From: Haberlea rhodopensis
Taxonomy: Eukaryota > Streptophyta > Magnoliopsida > Lamiales > Gesneriaceae
Length of the DNA stretch: 64,000 nt
NCBI GenBank assembly: GCA_907163345.1
Contig: CAJQUN010000003.1
Coordinates: 27,109,879-27,173,878 of the forward strand
Reading direction: 5' to 3'
Part shown: piece after piece, positions 46,136 to 60,000 of the stretch
Numbering within the stretch: the stretch's first letter is position 1
Layout of the letters: each line of letters begins with the position of its first letter
Position numbers and translations under genes: made by a program
Notes under the pieces: generated by a model
What the model saw: the letters and a program-made list of their open reading frames with translations, nothing else
Databases searched by the model: none
What the model was told of the DNA's origin: nothing

Positions 46136-46582
46136 AAGTATAATCTATTCACAATTTCCCATAGCAAAACTCATTTGCTAAATTTTATTGCAATCTCATT
46201 CTTGAAGTGTTTAAACACATCATTAGCCTCGTTTTTGCTTCATGCGCAAATATTGATAAAGTAACAAATTATTTTTCTCACATCTCTAGTTTGCAAAATC
46301 TTTCCATCATAAACATCATTGTGAGTTAACTCTAGAGATGTTACGATTCTTCTAACAAATAAATGACGATTTTGTTAACTTAGTGCCCATGCAAGCAATA
46401 AATTTAACATTACAATTTGTGTTGTGAACTATGGTTTAAATGATCCTAACAATCATGCCACAAATCATAAGATTCAATACAAGAAGTAATAACATAAATT
46501 GCTTTCAACAAATATCGTCATTACATTTATTTAGAATCACTCCATTCTTGGAGTTTACAACTTTCAAAGATACACAATCTAA

Positions 46583-46965
46583 TTAAGCGGTAAGCGCTAG
46601 ATCATACAAATCATTCGAAAGACGATCTTCTTCGGTCACATTTACTTGATCCATAGCTTTCCCACGATCGTCTTTATTATGACAATCATTCACTATGTGA
46701 TTGGGTTTTCCACATTTGTAGCACTTGCCTTTGAACTTCTTTGTCTTTCCAGCTTTGGAGGCCATGCCATCAAACTTGCGCTTTGCTCCGGTGTGCTTTT
46801 CCACTAAGTTCACTCGTGCTTCATGTTGGTGCCAATTTTCCTTCCTTTCGGAAATTCTGTTGTCCTCTTCGATTCTCAAGCGAACCACAAGGTCTTCAAG
46901 ATTCATCTCTTTTCGAAAGTTTGTTGGTAAGTTTAAAAATCTCTCATGGCTTTGACTGATGCAGA
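46583..46965 (-). pseudogene. gag: Copia Gag, C-terminal fragment with zinc knuckle
   Basis: The minus-strand frame shows the Gag wording EMNLEDLVVRLRIEEDNRIS. A Lys-rich linker follows, then the CCHC knuckle CYKCGKPNHIVNDC and an acidic end (MDQVNVTEEDRLSNDL). Translation ends at 46,583. The open frame continues upstream to 47,218 only because it reads through the repeat arm of the adjoining foldback element. The N-terminal half of Gag is lost there. No protease or integrase follows downstream. Confidence 0.85.
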
Positions 46966-46974
46966 TGGGTGAAA

Positions 46975-47810
46975 AAGTAAGGTTTGCATTGGTATCCGTG
47001 CTTGTTTGCTCATTTCCAAAATTTACAGCCAGCAAGATATTGCAACGAAGAAAATAACCCAGAAAAAAAGTAATTGGTGCACGAAAATTATAAAAAAGTA
47101 ATTGGTGCACGAAAATTATAAAAAGTAACTGGTGCACGAAAACGATAAAAAGTAACTGGTGCACATTATAAAAAAGTAACTGGTGCACAAAAATTATAAA
47201 AAAATAACTGGTGCACAAAAATATAACATTGGTGCACGAAAATCATAAAAAGTAACTGGTGCATGAAAATAATAAAAACTAACTGGTGCACAAAAATTAT
47301 AAAATATAACTGATGCACGAAAATATAACACAGATGCACGAAAATACAACACTAGTGCACGAACTTTGTGTTAATTAACTGATGCACAAAATTTACAAAA
47401 AATAAATTGGTGCACGAAATTAAATGGTTCGTGCATCACGTACTTAATTGTATGGTCCGTGCATCACCCACTTACGATTATGATTCGTGCATCACATATT
47501 TTTTCTATGTTTCATGCATCAGTGACTGATTTTAATTTTCGTGTATCAATTACGGACTTTCAATTTTCATGCATCAGTTACTGATTTTCATTTTACGTGC
47601 ATCAGTTACTGATTTTCAATCTTTCGTGCTCCAGTTACTGTTAATAATTTTCGTACACCAGTTATTTTTTATAAATTTCGTGCACCAATTACTTTTTATA
47701 ATTTTCGTGCACCAATTAATTTTTCTCTGGGTCATCTTCTTCGTTGCAAGTTTCAGGCTGTAAATACTGAAAATGAGCAAAGAAGCACGTACATCAATGA
47801 ATCATAACTA
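46975..47810. mobile_element. Foldback-type element made of about 27-bp repeats in inverted arms
   Basis: The left arm has about 13 direct copies of a unit around GGTGCACGAAAATTATAAAA. The right arm has about 11 copies in reverse complement (TTTATAATTTTCGTGCACC), so the arms can pair. Outer pairing includes TTGCAACGAAGAAAATAACCCAG (47,040-) with its complement at 47,725-47,749. Weaker pairing (CGTGCTT-TTTGCTCATTT, then TTTACAGCC) extends to about 46,996 and 47,800. No coding sequence lies between. The sequence to about 48,200 may be an outer end of the same element. A clear TSD was not found. Confidence 0.7.
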
Positions 47811-47860
47811 AAAAAACGTAAAAGGCAACAAACAATATATTTATATACACGTACACATAG

Positions 47861-47881
47861 ACACACACACACACACACACA
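47861..47881. repeat. (AC)n microsatellite
   Basis: A run of about ten AC units. Confidence 0.9.
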
Positions 47882-47889
47882 CTAGAATT

Positions 47890-49450
47890 GAAGAAAAAAA
47901 ATCTGGAACGAAGTTATTGAACGAAAAATCGAAGAGATGAAAAGAAAAACCAACTATAAGAAATCGTAACTGGCGAGAGAGATTTACGAGGAGATTTGAA
48001 TCGTAATGGTGAAACGAAGAGCTCGAACGAAGTGCTGAAATGAAGATATTGGAAATTTCTGAGATTGCCGCATTTTCTTATTAAGGGCACTTTTGTCATT
48101 TTAACCTAAAGTGGACTTAAATGATTGCAAGTTTTTTCATGGACTACAATGAATAATGTTTTACCGTTTGGTACCGGCCTGAACTTTCCCCATAATATTT
48201 TAACTGAATTCGAAACCTGAATAAAATAATAATATGAGCCCACAAATTTGTTCATTTTCCATTCTCATGCATGGCCCCGACTCGAAACCAAGTCTATCCA
48301 ATGTAAACATGAGATGTTATCGGTCCGGCTAGTCCAGAAGTCTCGGCAACATTATCATTCTAATATTATATAGATATGTCGCTTTTTTTTTTATTTAGGG
48401 GAGAAGATTTTTAATTGTGTTAACTAACCTCGAAGTCGAGCCAACCCATGTTTGGGTCAATGGTGAAAATCAACCGGAAAAGCTCGAGATCTCATATATA
48501 TGTCGTTATTTTGTGAAAGCATTGTTGCGACAACCTGCGCCGTATTTAAAATGCTTCCAAGAAAAATCTTATTGGTGCCACTCAGCCTTTTTTTGTTCAG
48601 TTGTATCCATTCAAAAAAAAAATAGAAATATAAAGGAGAAATCACACAAAAAGTAAAAAGTTGATATTTAAATAAATAAATGTTATATTTTTTATGGTAA
48701 ATATATGTGCATAACAATTTGTTATGTTAGTAATTTAATAGTTTCAATGGCATACGATATATTTTCATTGGATTTAAATCTATCATCTTCAATTTTAATA
48801 TTTTTTTAACAATAACTATGTATTTCAAATTCCTAATTATTTAAGTCATTTCAAATTCAAATTTTCAAATCCATTGTTGAAATGAAATACATCAATCCAA
48901 ATGCAACCTAAATTACTTGACAAAACTCACGCTTAGGAAGAATTGAAAATTTATCATTGAGACAATTTAGGGTTAGCATGGTGGTTTGTCACCCGACACC
49001 ATTCATATTGTTGAGGTCTCCCTATTACAAAATTGTAAAAGAAAATTTATCATTGAAATAAGTCGCATGCGTCCAAACAAACATTATAATTTAGATAACA
49101 TATCTAAAAGACTAAAACCCTTTAACTTAATTCTTCCGCTCCAAACATACGGCAAGTGAATGAATGAGATCTATTGAATTACCGTCTCATTTAAAAGTCC
49201 GAGCTTATATAGAGTTTGAATAATTTATTATTCTCTTTAATACTCTTCCTAACTTGTGGGTCGATTTGTTCATTTATTTATGCTCATCAAGTTGATATTT
49301 CATGTAGTTAGAGTTATTGTTTATGAGTTTTGAACATATAATATCGGCATTAGCCGGAAGCTCTGATACAATATTGAATCATCGTCTGATCTAAAAGTCT
49401 AGGCTAATAGAGAATGAACAACTTATTATTTATTCTTCAACAAGATCCAC
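47890..49450. other. Intergenic AT-rich DNA
   Basis: No gene recognised. 47,890-48,180 resembles the subterminal part of an inverted-repeat transposon. Nothing can be said of the rest. Confidence 0.4.
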
Positions 49451-49461
49451 GCACCAATGAT

Positions 49462-49943
49462 TAGGAATGGCAACGGGTCGGGTATGGGACGGGTTTGGCC
49501 AATCCGACGACCCGCCCCGCTACACATAAAACCCGAACCCGTCCCGTCCCGCTTAGACCTGCGAACCCGGCGGGTATACCCGCCCCGGTTCCAGTTTTTT
49601 TTTTTTTTTTAAAAAAAACAATTTAGCTAGAAATCAATTTTGAAACACAAAAGTTGAGTTTTGTGAATGAATTTCATGTTTTCTCTAGTAAATATTTATA
49701 ATAAACATTGTAAAACTATCTTTAAACTACTAAATATTTATTAATTTGCTCTTATTTCCTTCAAAATATCCAATTTTTTTAACATGAACACAGGAATTGT
49801 AAAACTATCCCAGGACCCGCCCCGCCCCGCTTCCAAACCCGATTGAAGCGGGTCCAGACCCGCCCCGGCGGGGCGGGTTCAATGTGGGTCCGGGGCGGGT
49901 TCAATGTGGGTCCTGATTTGGACCCGTCCCATTGCCATCCCTA
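49462..49943. mobile_element. hAT-type MITE, copy 1, TSD CCAATGAT
   Basis: 482 bp, TAGGAATGGCAACGGG ... ATTGCCATCCCTA, with terminal inverted repeats that continue as GC-rich GGGTCGGG/CCCGCCCC arms around an AT-rich core. Perfect 8-bp direct repeats CCAATGAT (49,454-49,461 and 49,944-49,951) identify the hAT superfamily. No coding sequence. Confidence 0.9.
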
Positions 49944-50574
49944 CCAATGATTGAGTTAATTGTACAACATATCTAAGAAAAGTTAGCAATTGGAGTGGGA
50001 CTGATTTGATGAAAAGGTTTACCCAATTATCCCAACAAATTACGCCTTTTTCACAAAGTGCCATCTCTTTGTTATTGCTAATGTGGTGAGAGTATTTGTA
50101 TGGCACAAGCTGATACATAAATTTAAAGAGATCTCATACTATGAATTCTTGAAAAACTTTTGAAGGAAAAATAATCTAGAACATCAATCGACCCAAGACT
50201 TAGATATCTAAATTGTCGCTATTATTTTTTGTAGGAAAAATTTATTGTGAGTATAACGGGTACTCAAATCCTTCCAATATATGTATGACATATCAATCTG
50301 AATTACAAAATACAACCGCCCGACCCCTCGTTTCGTTTCATCCATTTACAAGACAAGACCTGAAATCTCACTCAAGAGAAACCAAAGTCAATACCACTTA
50401 AAAAGACCAACTCCTTTCGGAAAATATACTTTTTAGCCATCCTATTCGAATGAACAACTTTTACTTTTTATTAAGGAAAAGAAAACATATTAAGAGGCCA
50501 ACCTAATTAATTAATTTTAAAATTGATTTACTTTTATAATGAAATCGATCCTTATCAGTCTTGATTGCTAAGAG

Positions 50575-50728
50575 TAGGATGGGGCATCAGGTCGGATTTT
50601 TCGGGTTCGATATTCAAAATTTCGGGTAGTATTTTTTACAACTCAACATCTGTGTATTTGGGTTATATCACGTACATACTTTGGATAAACGAATTTTAAT
50701 ATTTTCATACTATAAATACAAAATATTT

Positions 50729-50766
<38 letters not shown>

Positions 50767-51554
50767 TCAAATATCTAAAACCTATGATGCATGGATACTC
50801 CTAAAAATTAGTCGGTATAGTATCGGACACTTATCGAACACCGACACTTCTCGGACACTCCTCAGACACGTGTCGGACACTCCTCAGACACGTGTCGGAC
50901 ACGCCACATGACGTGTCCTTTCTTTTATTAAAAAAATAAAATCGGACACCCGTGTCGGACACTCCCCTCAAAATCGAAGACCAGTGTCGGACACGATCAA
51001 TGAGCGTGTCCTACACAGAACGGACACTTTTGGAAGATACAATTGAAAAAGTTTTTTGATTCAAATAAAATTTAGATATATTAGTTAAACTTTATTTTAA
51101 TTGAATAATATATATTTATTGTTAGTATGATTGATACTATGACGATCTCGGTGAAATACATTTATATATATATATATATTATTTTTTAATTTGGTAAGAA
51201 TATTTTTGGTGTTATCTTTTGTTTGTACGTTTTGTTAATCTTTATATTAATTAAAGTAATATGTATGTTGTATTAGCCTGAGTGATACTACGATAATTCC
51301 AGTGACATTCATTTATTTATATGCTTCTTGAATTTGGTAAGAATATTTTTATTGATTTTACATGGTTTAGAATTTAAAAAATGTACCGTGTCAATGTCGT
51401 CGTGTCAGTATCCGTGCGTCATAGCCTAAACCTGATCGGAAAGTAGTTTTAAAACCTGACACGTCCTCGAATATACCTTAACCCGCAATTTTTTCGTGAT
51501 ATTCAATCGGGTCGGATCGGGTAACTAATACCCAATTTTAAATGTCCACCCCTA
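50575..51554. mobile_element. Second type of hAT-like MITE, host of a nested element
   Basis: Left end TAGGATGGGGCATCAGGTCGG, right end GGGT...AATGTCCACCCCTA, flanked by GCTAAGAG and CTAAGAAG (imperfect 8-bp repeat). GGGTCGG/CGGGTCGGATCGGG subterminal sequence is kept on both sides. A smaller inverted-repeat element sits inside. Confidence 0.6.
50782..51424. mobile_element. Nested small inverted-repeat element
   Basis: Terminal inverted repeats CTATGATGCATGGATAC (50,782) and the complement of CTATGACGCACGGATAC (to 51,424) match at 15 of 17 bases. Flanks TCTAAAAC and CCTAAACC suggest an 8-bp TSD. Its left part holds 22-bp tandem copies of TCGGACACTCCTCAGACACG (about 50,857-50,905) rich in CACGTGTC palindromes. 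No coding sequence. Confidence 0.55.
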
Positions 51555-52544
51555 CTAAGAAGCGCTAATATTTTTAATACCAACTTTAATTTTTGAGAAA
51601 TTAAATTAAATAAAAATAAGTTGGCTGTATAATGCTTGAATTGAATTATTAAATATATTTATCATGTTCCCTGTTCCCGGGCCCCTGCAGATATGATGTA
51701 TTGGATATTTTTTGTCGAGAGGACGCCATGGGCTTTAAGAGGTTAGTTATTGGGCCCAACTTAGTAATAACACAATTAATTGTGGGCCTTTCAAATCGAG
51801 ATTACAAGAGATTAGCATCAGGTTAGGGCTGAAAGTAGCTTTTTTCAATCAAAGATTATTCTTATGATAATTAATAAAAACAAAAAAAAAAAATTAGATG
51901 GTGGTTATATTCTTTAAAAGCATCATATGCATTTAGTTTACACTTTAAATTAGGACTAGCCGGACCAGTTTGCATATTTATCCGATCAAATTAGAGTTGG
52001 GACGAACACATATCTTAAGTATATGTATAAATACAAAAAAATAATTTACTATCAAAGTAAAAAATTAAAATACAATATAACATTGAAAAATAACGACATA
52101 TAAGTGTTACAAGCAAAAAAAAAAACTAGAATTTTAAATTTTTTATTTATTTGTTTTCTATTTTGAAATTTCAATGAATGACATATTCATACTCTGGTCA
52201 AAATATGTTTAGACTCGAAACCGAATCATTACAAGAGAAAATTTGGTTGCGATCAGTAGACCAACTGTCTGATGTCTTATTAAAATATATTTGATATGAC
52301 ACTGAAATATGTAGTTGTACCCCACAGGCCACAGCCATTCTGACTCTGGGAACGACTTGAGGCTACGCTATTATTTGTTCACTTGTCAAAATTTTGAGGC
52401 CCAACTTAAAGGAAAAAAATAATAATTGTTGTTCCCTTTTTAATGTTAAATGAAAAAATGTAATGACGCCTCCCTTTAAGTTGATAAGGGATCGAGTCTC
52501 ATCTCCCCACAAAAATATAGTTGTATTAGTAATCACAAAAAAAA

Positions 52545-52576
<32 letters not shown>

Positions 52577-54055
52577 ATGAAATGTTATGTATGTTAAATT
52601 TATATTTCAAACAATTATTGTTATTGTAGATATCAGATCGAATACAAATAATTTGAATCAGTTTACAATGTATATGTATAATTTCCAGTTATATGTATTT
52701 TAAAATTTTAAATGCAATTTATTGGATCAGAGTATAATAATAATATGTGTTTAGATAATAATAAAAAATCATATTACAAATAATAATTTTATCATGAGAT
52801 TTGGAAAATAGGTGAAAATGAAAAAAAATTAGTGTAGTTCAGTGTAAATGGAATGAAAAATTAATCCAAAGATGCTCCAATTTTTTTCAGGGATTGATTC
52901 TTCTTCGTTCCAGTTAATCCTTAGAACCCTAGTAAACATATTGATATGATCATCAATGTAAAAAAGAGAATTTTAACAATTTAGTATATATGAAGCAATA
53001 ATTATCTCTACTAGAATAGCGATTGAAACGTTACACTTAGATTGCTATAAGATTAAAATATTTGAATCACACAGTTATAATGAATTTTAATGTTTGATAA
53101 AAACAGTTAGAACTTGATCTTACAATTGGTATTGCAATGAATGCAATTATTAGGTAGATAATTGGGAAGTAATAACTATTCATGCTAAGAAATCTATTGA
53201 AACACATTGCATTTAGGCTGCTTTCAACTTAAAATATTTGAGTTGTACTATTACTACAACTTTTGGTTAAGAGCAAACACTCGATCCAACTGTATAAACA
53301 CACTAATGTGCCAAAAGCATATAAATCAGGAGTCGGCACCATCGTTTACTTCACCATAAGGATTAAAACTAAAAGCATTTGATGAATCAAACTCAAACCA
53401 CTAGAATTTCATAAAAGGGAAACATATTTTTCCCCTCCGCTAAATCACAGAACCACAGCCACCCACTGCTGCTCCATTTAATCCGGATATATGATGGTAT
53501 GTGGAAAATTCTTGTGTGTATCGGGTCCTGTCATACACCCATACACATAAATATGTATCTATATGTATGCATATGTTTGTGTGTGTGACAGGACCCGGTC
53601 CATACAAGAATTTTTCGATGTATGCTTTGCTTCTGAAACAAAAAATAATTGTAAGTCAACAAGAAGTCTAAACCACTCATATACTAAACAATCAATGCAC
53701 ATTCGATCAAAATTAATTGCAATGTACGTTCACAATAACGTCCATCAAATTTTATTATCAGTTAGCTGGAACAGGAATAAAGAATTAACTTTCATATCAT
53801 AAAATGTTTTGGATCTAGTTATTTATGGAATACCTTTTGGTGTCTGGTGGAGTGTAGACATATCACAATCAAATCCTAACCGCAAGTATATTTACAGTAA
53901 GAGGTACATCATTGATTCCAACTAAAAGGATTCACAGAAAAAGTTAAATGGCATATCTTGATGGTATATACTTCACTATCATGCATGCCCAAATACAGAT
54001 ATATGTATAGTAAATGAAACAAATGATGATTTAATTTCAAGAACTACCGTCTTTT
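51555..54055. other. Intergenic AT-rich DNA
   Basis: No gene recognised. It holds TA-rich microsatellites (for example about 52,546-52,575). The small open frame at 53,563-53,802 shows no recognisable feature. Confidence 0.5.
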
Positions 54056-57000
54056 TTAATCCAATGCCTTGATTGTTTTCTTGACTTTTGAGGCCCGCGC
54101 TCCTGAGTCGAATTTGGTTTGCTTCTTGGAGCCAGGCATGTTGAAGGAGCTGCCAGAATTTGTTCCGGATTTGACTACGGCATCTTTGTGTTGTGATTCA
54201 TTGGATACCATGTTGGACTCTGTCGAATGTAAAGAAACTGACTCGGGAAGAAACATACAGGGCAATAAGACCTCGTTGGTTTTTGGCTCTATCAAGTCAC
54301 TATTTTCTTGCTGAAGTTTCAAAAGTGCCTCAAATTTCTGTCTCCTGAGTTCTAAGAATCAGAATGAAGAAAATTTTCATCAACCTCATTTTCATCAGAA
54401 TCCTACAACTGACAAAATGAAATCAACTTTGCTAACATACAGTGATGCATGCATCAGACACGTAAGTAAGCGAAAGAAAGAAGCAAGGGATAGTCATATG
54501 TGACATTAAAAACCGAATTGATGGTGAAGAAAGAAAAGTGCAAACTACACCAGTAAAAAATCAAAATCCCAATGAACAGTCCGGAAAATAAGGTTAATAA
54601 AATAATTTGGGTCGAAAACAGGGGAAAACCAGGATTTATTGTTGGGTGGACTAAACCATGGTTCACATAGCGGTCGCGAAACGACAGGAATGTAATAGGA
54701 AGGCAGCTGCCGCAATAAAGTTTCAGACTAAAACGAAACTATAGCACCATTTTTATTGAACATCGGCAATCACGGTCGTCACAGAACGGAAAGACGATTT
54801 TGCAGGCATCAAGAACATTGCGGAACGTTATTTTTTTTTAAAACTTTTTCAAATTTTTTTGATTTTTTACTTAAAACTTTGTACAAAAAATTTCAAATTA
54901 TCTTATTCTAGTTATATTGACAATTCATGACCATTCCGTGAAAAAATGTCAATAAAACAAGAATCATAGCATCTGCGACACATCCGCGACCGTGTCGGCT
55001 AATCATGGGATAAACTAAATTGTTATCTTATCAAGTTAGTATTTTAAATACTAAATTGCTATATATATAAGAAAAATTGAGTGGGCTGGGGTGGGCTGGG
55101 GTGATTTTTTGGACCGAATTTTTCTATCTTATCATTTAGTATTTTAAATACTAAATTGCTATTTAATAAGAAAAAATTGAGTAGGCTAGACTGGGTGAAA
55201 CTCGGCCTAGCCCATTCATTGTCTCGGCTCTGGTCGAAAATGCAAAATCCCAATGCGCTGTAGGGAAAATAAGGTTAATAAAACAAATTTTGGTCTTCAC
55301 ACACAAGATTTACAGATTTATTAGAAAGATAAGACGGAGCAAACAAAAGAAGAAATACTGTCATGAGAAAGCTGCAATCAGTTTCCCTTGTTCCAAAGAA
55401 GAAAAACATCGGACGCTCAGAAGTTTATACGCACACACTCATACTATATTGGTTTGAAATATGTTGGATTGCTGCAGAGTTCAAAATGGTAGCAAGAGAA
55501 GTAAGACTCCATTTCTTACTCAGTTGGATTGACAGAAAAAGGAAGTATACAGAAACAAACATCTCATTCATTTATAGAAAGCTAAATGACTTGCAGAAAA
55601 TGAACCTACCCATCTTGTACCTGAGAAGAAATACCACTACTTCCCAATTCTAAGTTGATAAGAGGTAAACATGACAGAAATTGGTAGATATTCCATAAGA
55701 ATGAAACTGGTTGCAGACAACATATGAGAGCTCCAAAGACAACATACAGATTTTATCTCCCTTTCAGAATGAGCATTTGCAGTTCTACACACCTTAAGAA
55801 ACAAATATAACCGAACATCCATCAACCAAGTTCACTTGTCCCAATGTGCCCAATTATCAATACCATGAAGCTAAGCTTTTCTAATTACGATCCGATGACA
55901 ATGAAACTACAACCACCCTTCACAAACATAGTTCAGGGCATTTGCAGAGCACAACATCATTGTCCCAGAATACTTGTACTCACCATCAACAAAGGTACCG
56001 TCTCTGTGACATCAAGATATGAAACTATGTTTTTATATTTGTTCCGCAGAAATTAAACAAAGTTATTTATCGGTTAAGCTAAACAAAAAATTATTATGAT
56101 TTCACTTTGTGTTTGTCACAACAACACACTCTAGATGTGAAGAACCATGGGCAAAATTACGATAACTTACCTAGAATAAATAAAATAAAACATATAATAA
56201 GAGAACAAAGAAAGTAAAATTATTTTGAGTGCCTATTGACATACCAAATGGGTATCAGTCCCAATAAAGCCAAGCACATGTTCAATATCCTTGGTGAGAA
56301 AAACTTCACGACAGATCGGGCACTTACGCATACCGTTTTCTGTCATTTCGTGCATGCCTTCACAAGATACATATGTGCATCAGTAATTGAGGAGTAACTG
56401 ATAAAAGATCAGGTGACTCCAATTCTAGTAGAATTTAAAGACCAAAGATAAAGAGATTCAAACTCATAAGGTTAGAGAACGGAACAAAATCACTCTATTC
56501 CAGAACAGGAAACGGGGTGGGAAATGCAATATCCTTCTCTTTCTTTAATTGGCCTAATTGGTCAACTCATCATAGTGCATCAAGTGGCACAATGCATATA
56601 AAAGTAAGGCGGGTATAAAGTGTGAGGAGAACTTGGAGAATACACAAAGACAGAGTAAAGGGACTACTGAAATAATAATGTGAGGAAACAAAAACAAATA
56701 ACAAGTTAAACAGTCAAGAAAAAGTTGATAAAAGTAGAGGTGAAATGTTCTGCCATGTTAATGATTTCCATTGGCGCCTATATAACATGATTCTACGACA
56801 GCTAAAGGTTAGCATCAATTCAACTCATAATCCCCGACATGACTAGTTTGAAATATTTACAACCGACAATATTCAATTATAGCCAAGACAATATGGTGTC
56901 AAATCACATCAAATTCATGAAATCATAATCAAGTTCACAGAACTCAAAATCATTTCGATTCAGGCAATGTAAAATTCTAGATTCTACAACCATAAGATGC

Positions 57001-60000
57001 ATTCTTCTGGCAATTAGTCTCATAGAAAAAATAATACCCAAGGAGTAGGCTAAACAAGTGCAGATAATTCCAATTAGCCCAAATAATTAGATTGCTCACT
57101 ATCAAAACAATAGCAACCATGGCCAGATTCACAATTTACATACATGCAGACTAAGCAACATATATCATACTTATTCAACTCATTTACTTGACCAACACAA
57201 AGTTCAAAATATTTTATACAATAATGTAAATTATCGTCCACCTGCATATGGAAAAGTATTGGGGTGTTTAGAGTATCATCTACTATCAAGTGATTTTCTA
57301 CATTAAGCTTGACCCAGAAACACATAGGCGACTTCCCAACTGCACATTGTAGTATCACGACATTTATAAATAATAAATAGCGTGTAAAAAGAAACCTTGA
57401 CATGAGTAGTAGAAGAGACGATCCTGGCTCCTACCAAAAAAATGATTTAAAGCCTTCTAGACTATGGTCCACATTCTATCTTCATTTCTTTTAATTTCTC
57501 CATTTTTACTCGAATGAAGTAGGTAACAAAAAATAGGAGGCCTGCCATTTCAATCACAGCAGTCGTGAGACTAAACTAGGCAACCACTACCAGGAAGGTG
57601 GGTATCTTGATTCCCTGCATTATCATAATCCTATTATAATTGATCTCAAACATGAACTCGGCTAAGCAATAAATCATACTTTCTCCCAGCATCTCCGGTA
57701 ACCTAGCTCTGTCCTCGTAACATTCTATGTACCATAGGTACAAATGCAAATGCCAGAAAACAATATGAATCCCTACATTGTTTTCACACATACTCCGAAT
57801 AACAAATAACAAACTGAGAGCCTCCATATGTTGAGAAAGGAAATATCACTAGAGAATGCTCGCATGAATCACACACACGATACACAAGGAAACAGACCCA
57901 TAGATTGTTTAAGACCATCAGACAGAAGTACTAAACGATAGACAGATAAAATATCTGAAAACAATTAATAGCAGTTAAATAAATTCATTAGAAATAATTG
58001 ATTCATAATACACAAGAATGGCATAAGGAAGGTGTTGTTAGCAAGAAAGCACAATTATATATTACTAATAGAAGTAAGAGTAATGCACAATCAAACCGAA
58101 CCGAAACAAACATTTTACAATGACAATTACTATTTCGAACATGGAACTGAAAATGGCCATCTAAACTGGAATCAATTAACTAAAAATAACAAGATCACAA
58201 TATTAGACATAATAACCAAAGAGTTAGCCCACACCCTAGAGAATGATTAGTTAAGGGATAATTTTACATGCTTCAGAAATTCAAATAAAATTCGTAGTCC
58301 TTTTTTCCTTTAAAACTATTTGGGTGCGGTGTGAGCAATTAATATTTTCAATTCACCCATCCAGGTTACATGCTCAATTTACCTCATCAGCCGAATTGTG
58401 TCTTTCAAGATGACCAGATTATACCATTAATCTTTTCATGACATCAATAAAAATGACACAATTGGAGCAGATGGAATTAAAACCCAGGATTATTCAAACT
58501 CTATAAAAAAATTCTGAATAGCCCGCATATGCCATAAACCTCCCAAAGAGAAAAAGGAAAAGAAAAGAACTTTGTTTCAGGTGGTCACATTCATCTGGTC
58601 GAGACTCATTGAAGTAAAGCAGGAATTTTCAACGAGAGGTACACATTACTTTGTCCAAATAAATTAAAACCAGGAGAAAAGCAACTAGGAAAAGCGAAGA
58701 CAAAAGAAACACAACAAAGAAGAATAAAAACATGGAACCCAAACTCCGATAACATACCGTGAATAACAATTCTACTCAGAATTCCCAGACCATATCAAAC
58801 ATAAACTAAATATTCCTCGGGGCCACTTAGTGTAAGAGAACACACCTAATTGGTTACTTCCAGAATATTTTGAAGTCCACCAGCGACAGAAGAAATCACT
58901 GCAACAGTTGACAAAGCATGTAATAACCCAAGCGATTGAAGTATCAATGACTTCAATTCCAAACATATTTTGAAAAGAGCGATTCATTAGCTCCCCTTAA
59001 CCAGTTTGGGGTGCTCAGGATTAAGATTAATACTCAAGTAACAAAATCAGTGTCCCCTTCTTTGACATGGATGTATTCATAATTTCATAGAAGAAGCCAA
59101 TTGAAGGGTACTAACCACACTTACCAATGGAAGCAATGAAAGGAAGACATTAACTTCATAATGGGTTGTGAATTGCTCCCCACATTTTCATCAACTAGTG
59201 GATATAAACATAATGGTCAGCTTCCGTCTGGGTGATTCATGCTAGAGAGCTCCGCAGCTTCCTAAAATAACAGGTAGCAATCAACACTATGAAAAGTTAA
59301 AACAAATTTACTCAATATTTAAAAACCTGTGGTGAAAAATGGGCCAGTGAACGGACAATAAAATTGAAACAAGGGCAAGGAAACTACTACTTCGACCTTT
59401 AAACAGTTTACCACAGTTCAAAACATGTCCATACACATAGAGACACCTACCCAGCACCATCTCATTTAGAAAAAAATACAAAATTACTCCAAAGATGCCA
59501 GATTTGGGGTACCTCACAAAGAGTGACAAGCATAAGGCAGGAAACAGTTCAAGAACTTTGTCGTGAAGGCTGGATATCAGATGTTTTTTCCACTGTTCAT
59601 CAAGAACCTTCGAATAAAGGACACAAATATCTGGTGGCTCTTCAGGGTACTGAGAACAAAAGATGGTGAATATTATGAGCATTGACATTTACGCATGAAC
59701 CCACTAATAACCAATGTTTCACTGGTACACGATGGTGGTATAAAAGATGCAATACCAAAGCAAATAATGTATATCCCATTAGAACCAAAAAATTGAGTCA
59801 AAAGTTCAAAGGGAGAAAAGGCCCAAAATACTTTTGGAATATTGTCATGTCACAGTCTCAAATACAAATGCCTGAAAAGCACTGGTATCATCTCAAGATT
59901 CTATGACTAAGGGATAGAAGTGTCAGGTGAGAGTGTACCTGAGGACTGGCCTGAAAGTTCACAAGGAGAAGTCATCAACCCACAGAATGAATTTTTTGTT

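Larger units (their letters stand above)
43780..46965 (-). mobile_element. Gag-bearing, otherwise non-coding copia-type element, copy B
   Basis: Reading down the minus strand: a Gag fragment (46,965-46,583), about 2.3 kb without coding content, a PPT-like GTGGGGGAT (44,300-44,292) and an LTR starting TGTTGGAAATTTG at 44,291 and running to about 43,780. About 1.9 kb of it is the inverted counterpart of copy A (16,598-18,415). No RT or integrase motif was found. The 5' end is cut by the foldback element. Confidence 0.65.

Noticed and set aside
46990..47218. N-terminal extension of the copia Gag frame (repeated VHQLLF wording)
   Set aside because: It is a translation of the foldback element's repeat arm, not Gag.
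52440..52535. Third SINE candidate (GGATCGAGTCTC near 52,490)
   Set aside because: A B-box-like phrase is present, but no convincing A box or flanking direct repeats were found.
57074..57827. Minus-strand open frames inside the E3 pseudogene
   Set aside because: They fall in a long intron, have no recognisable domain and no consistent splice sites.
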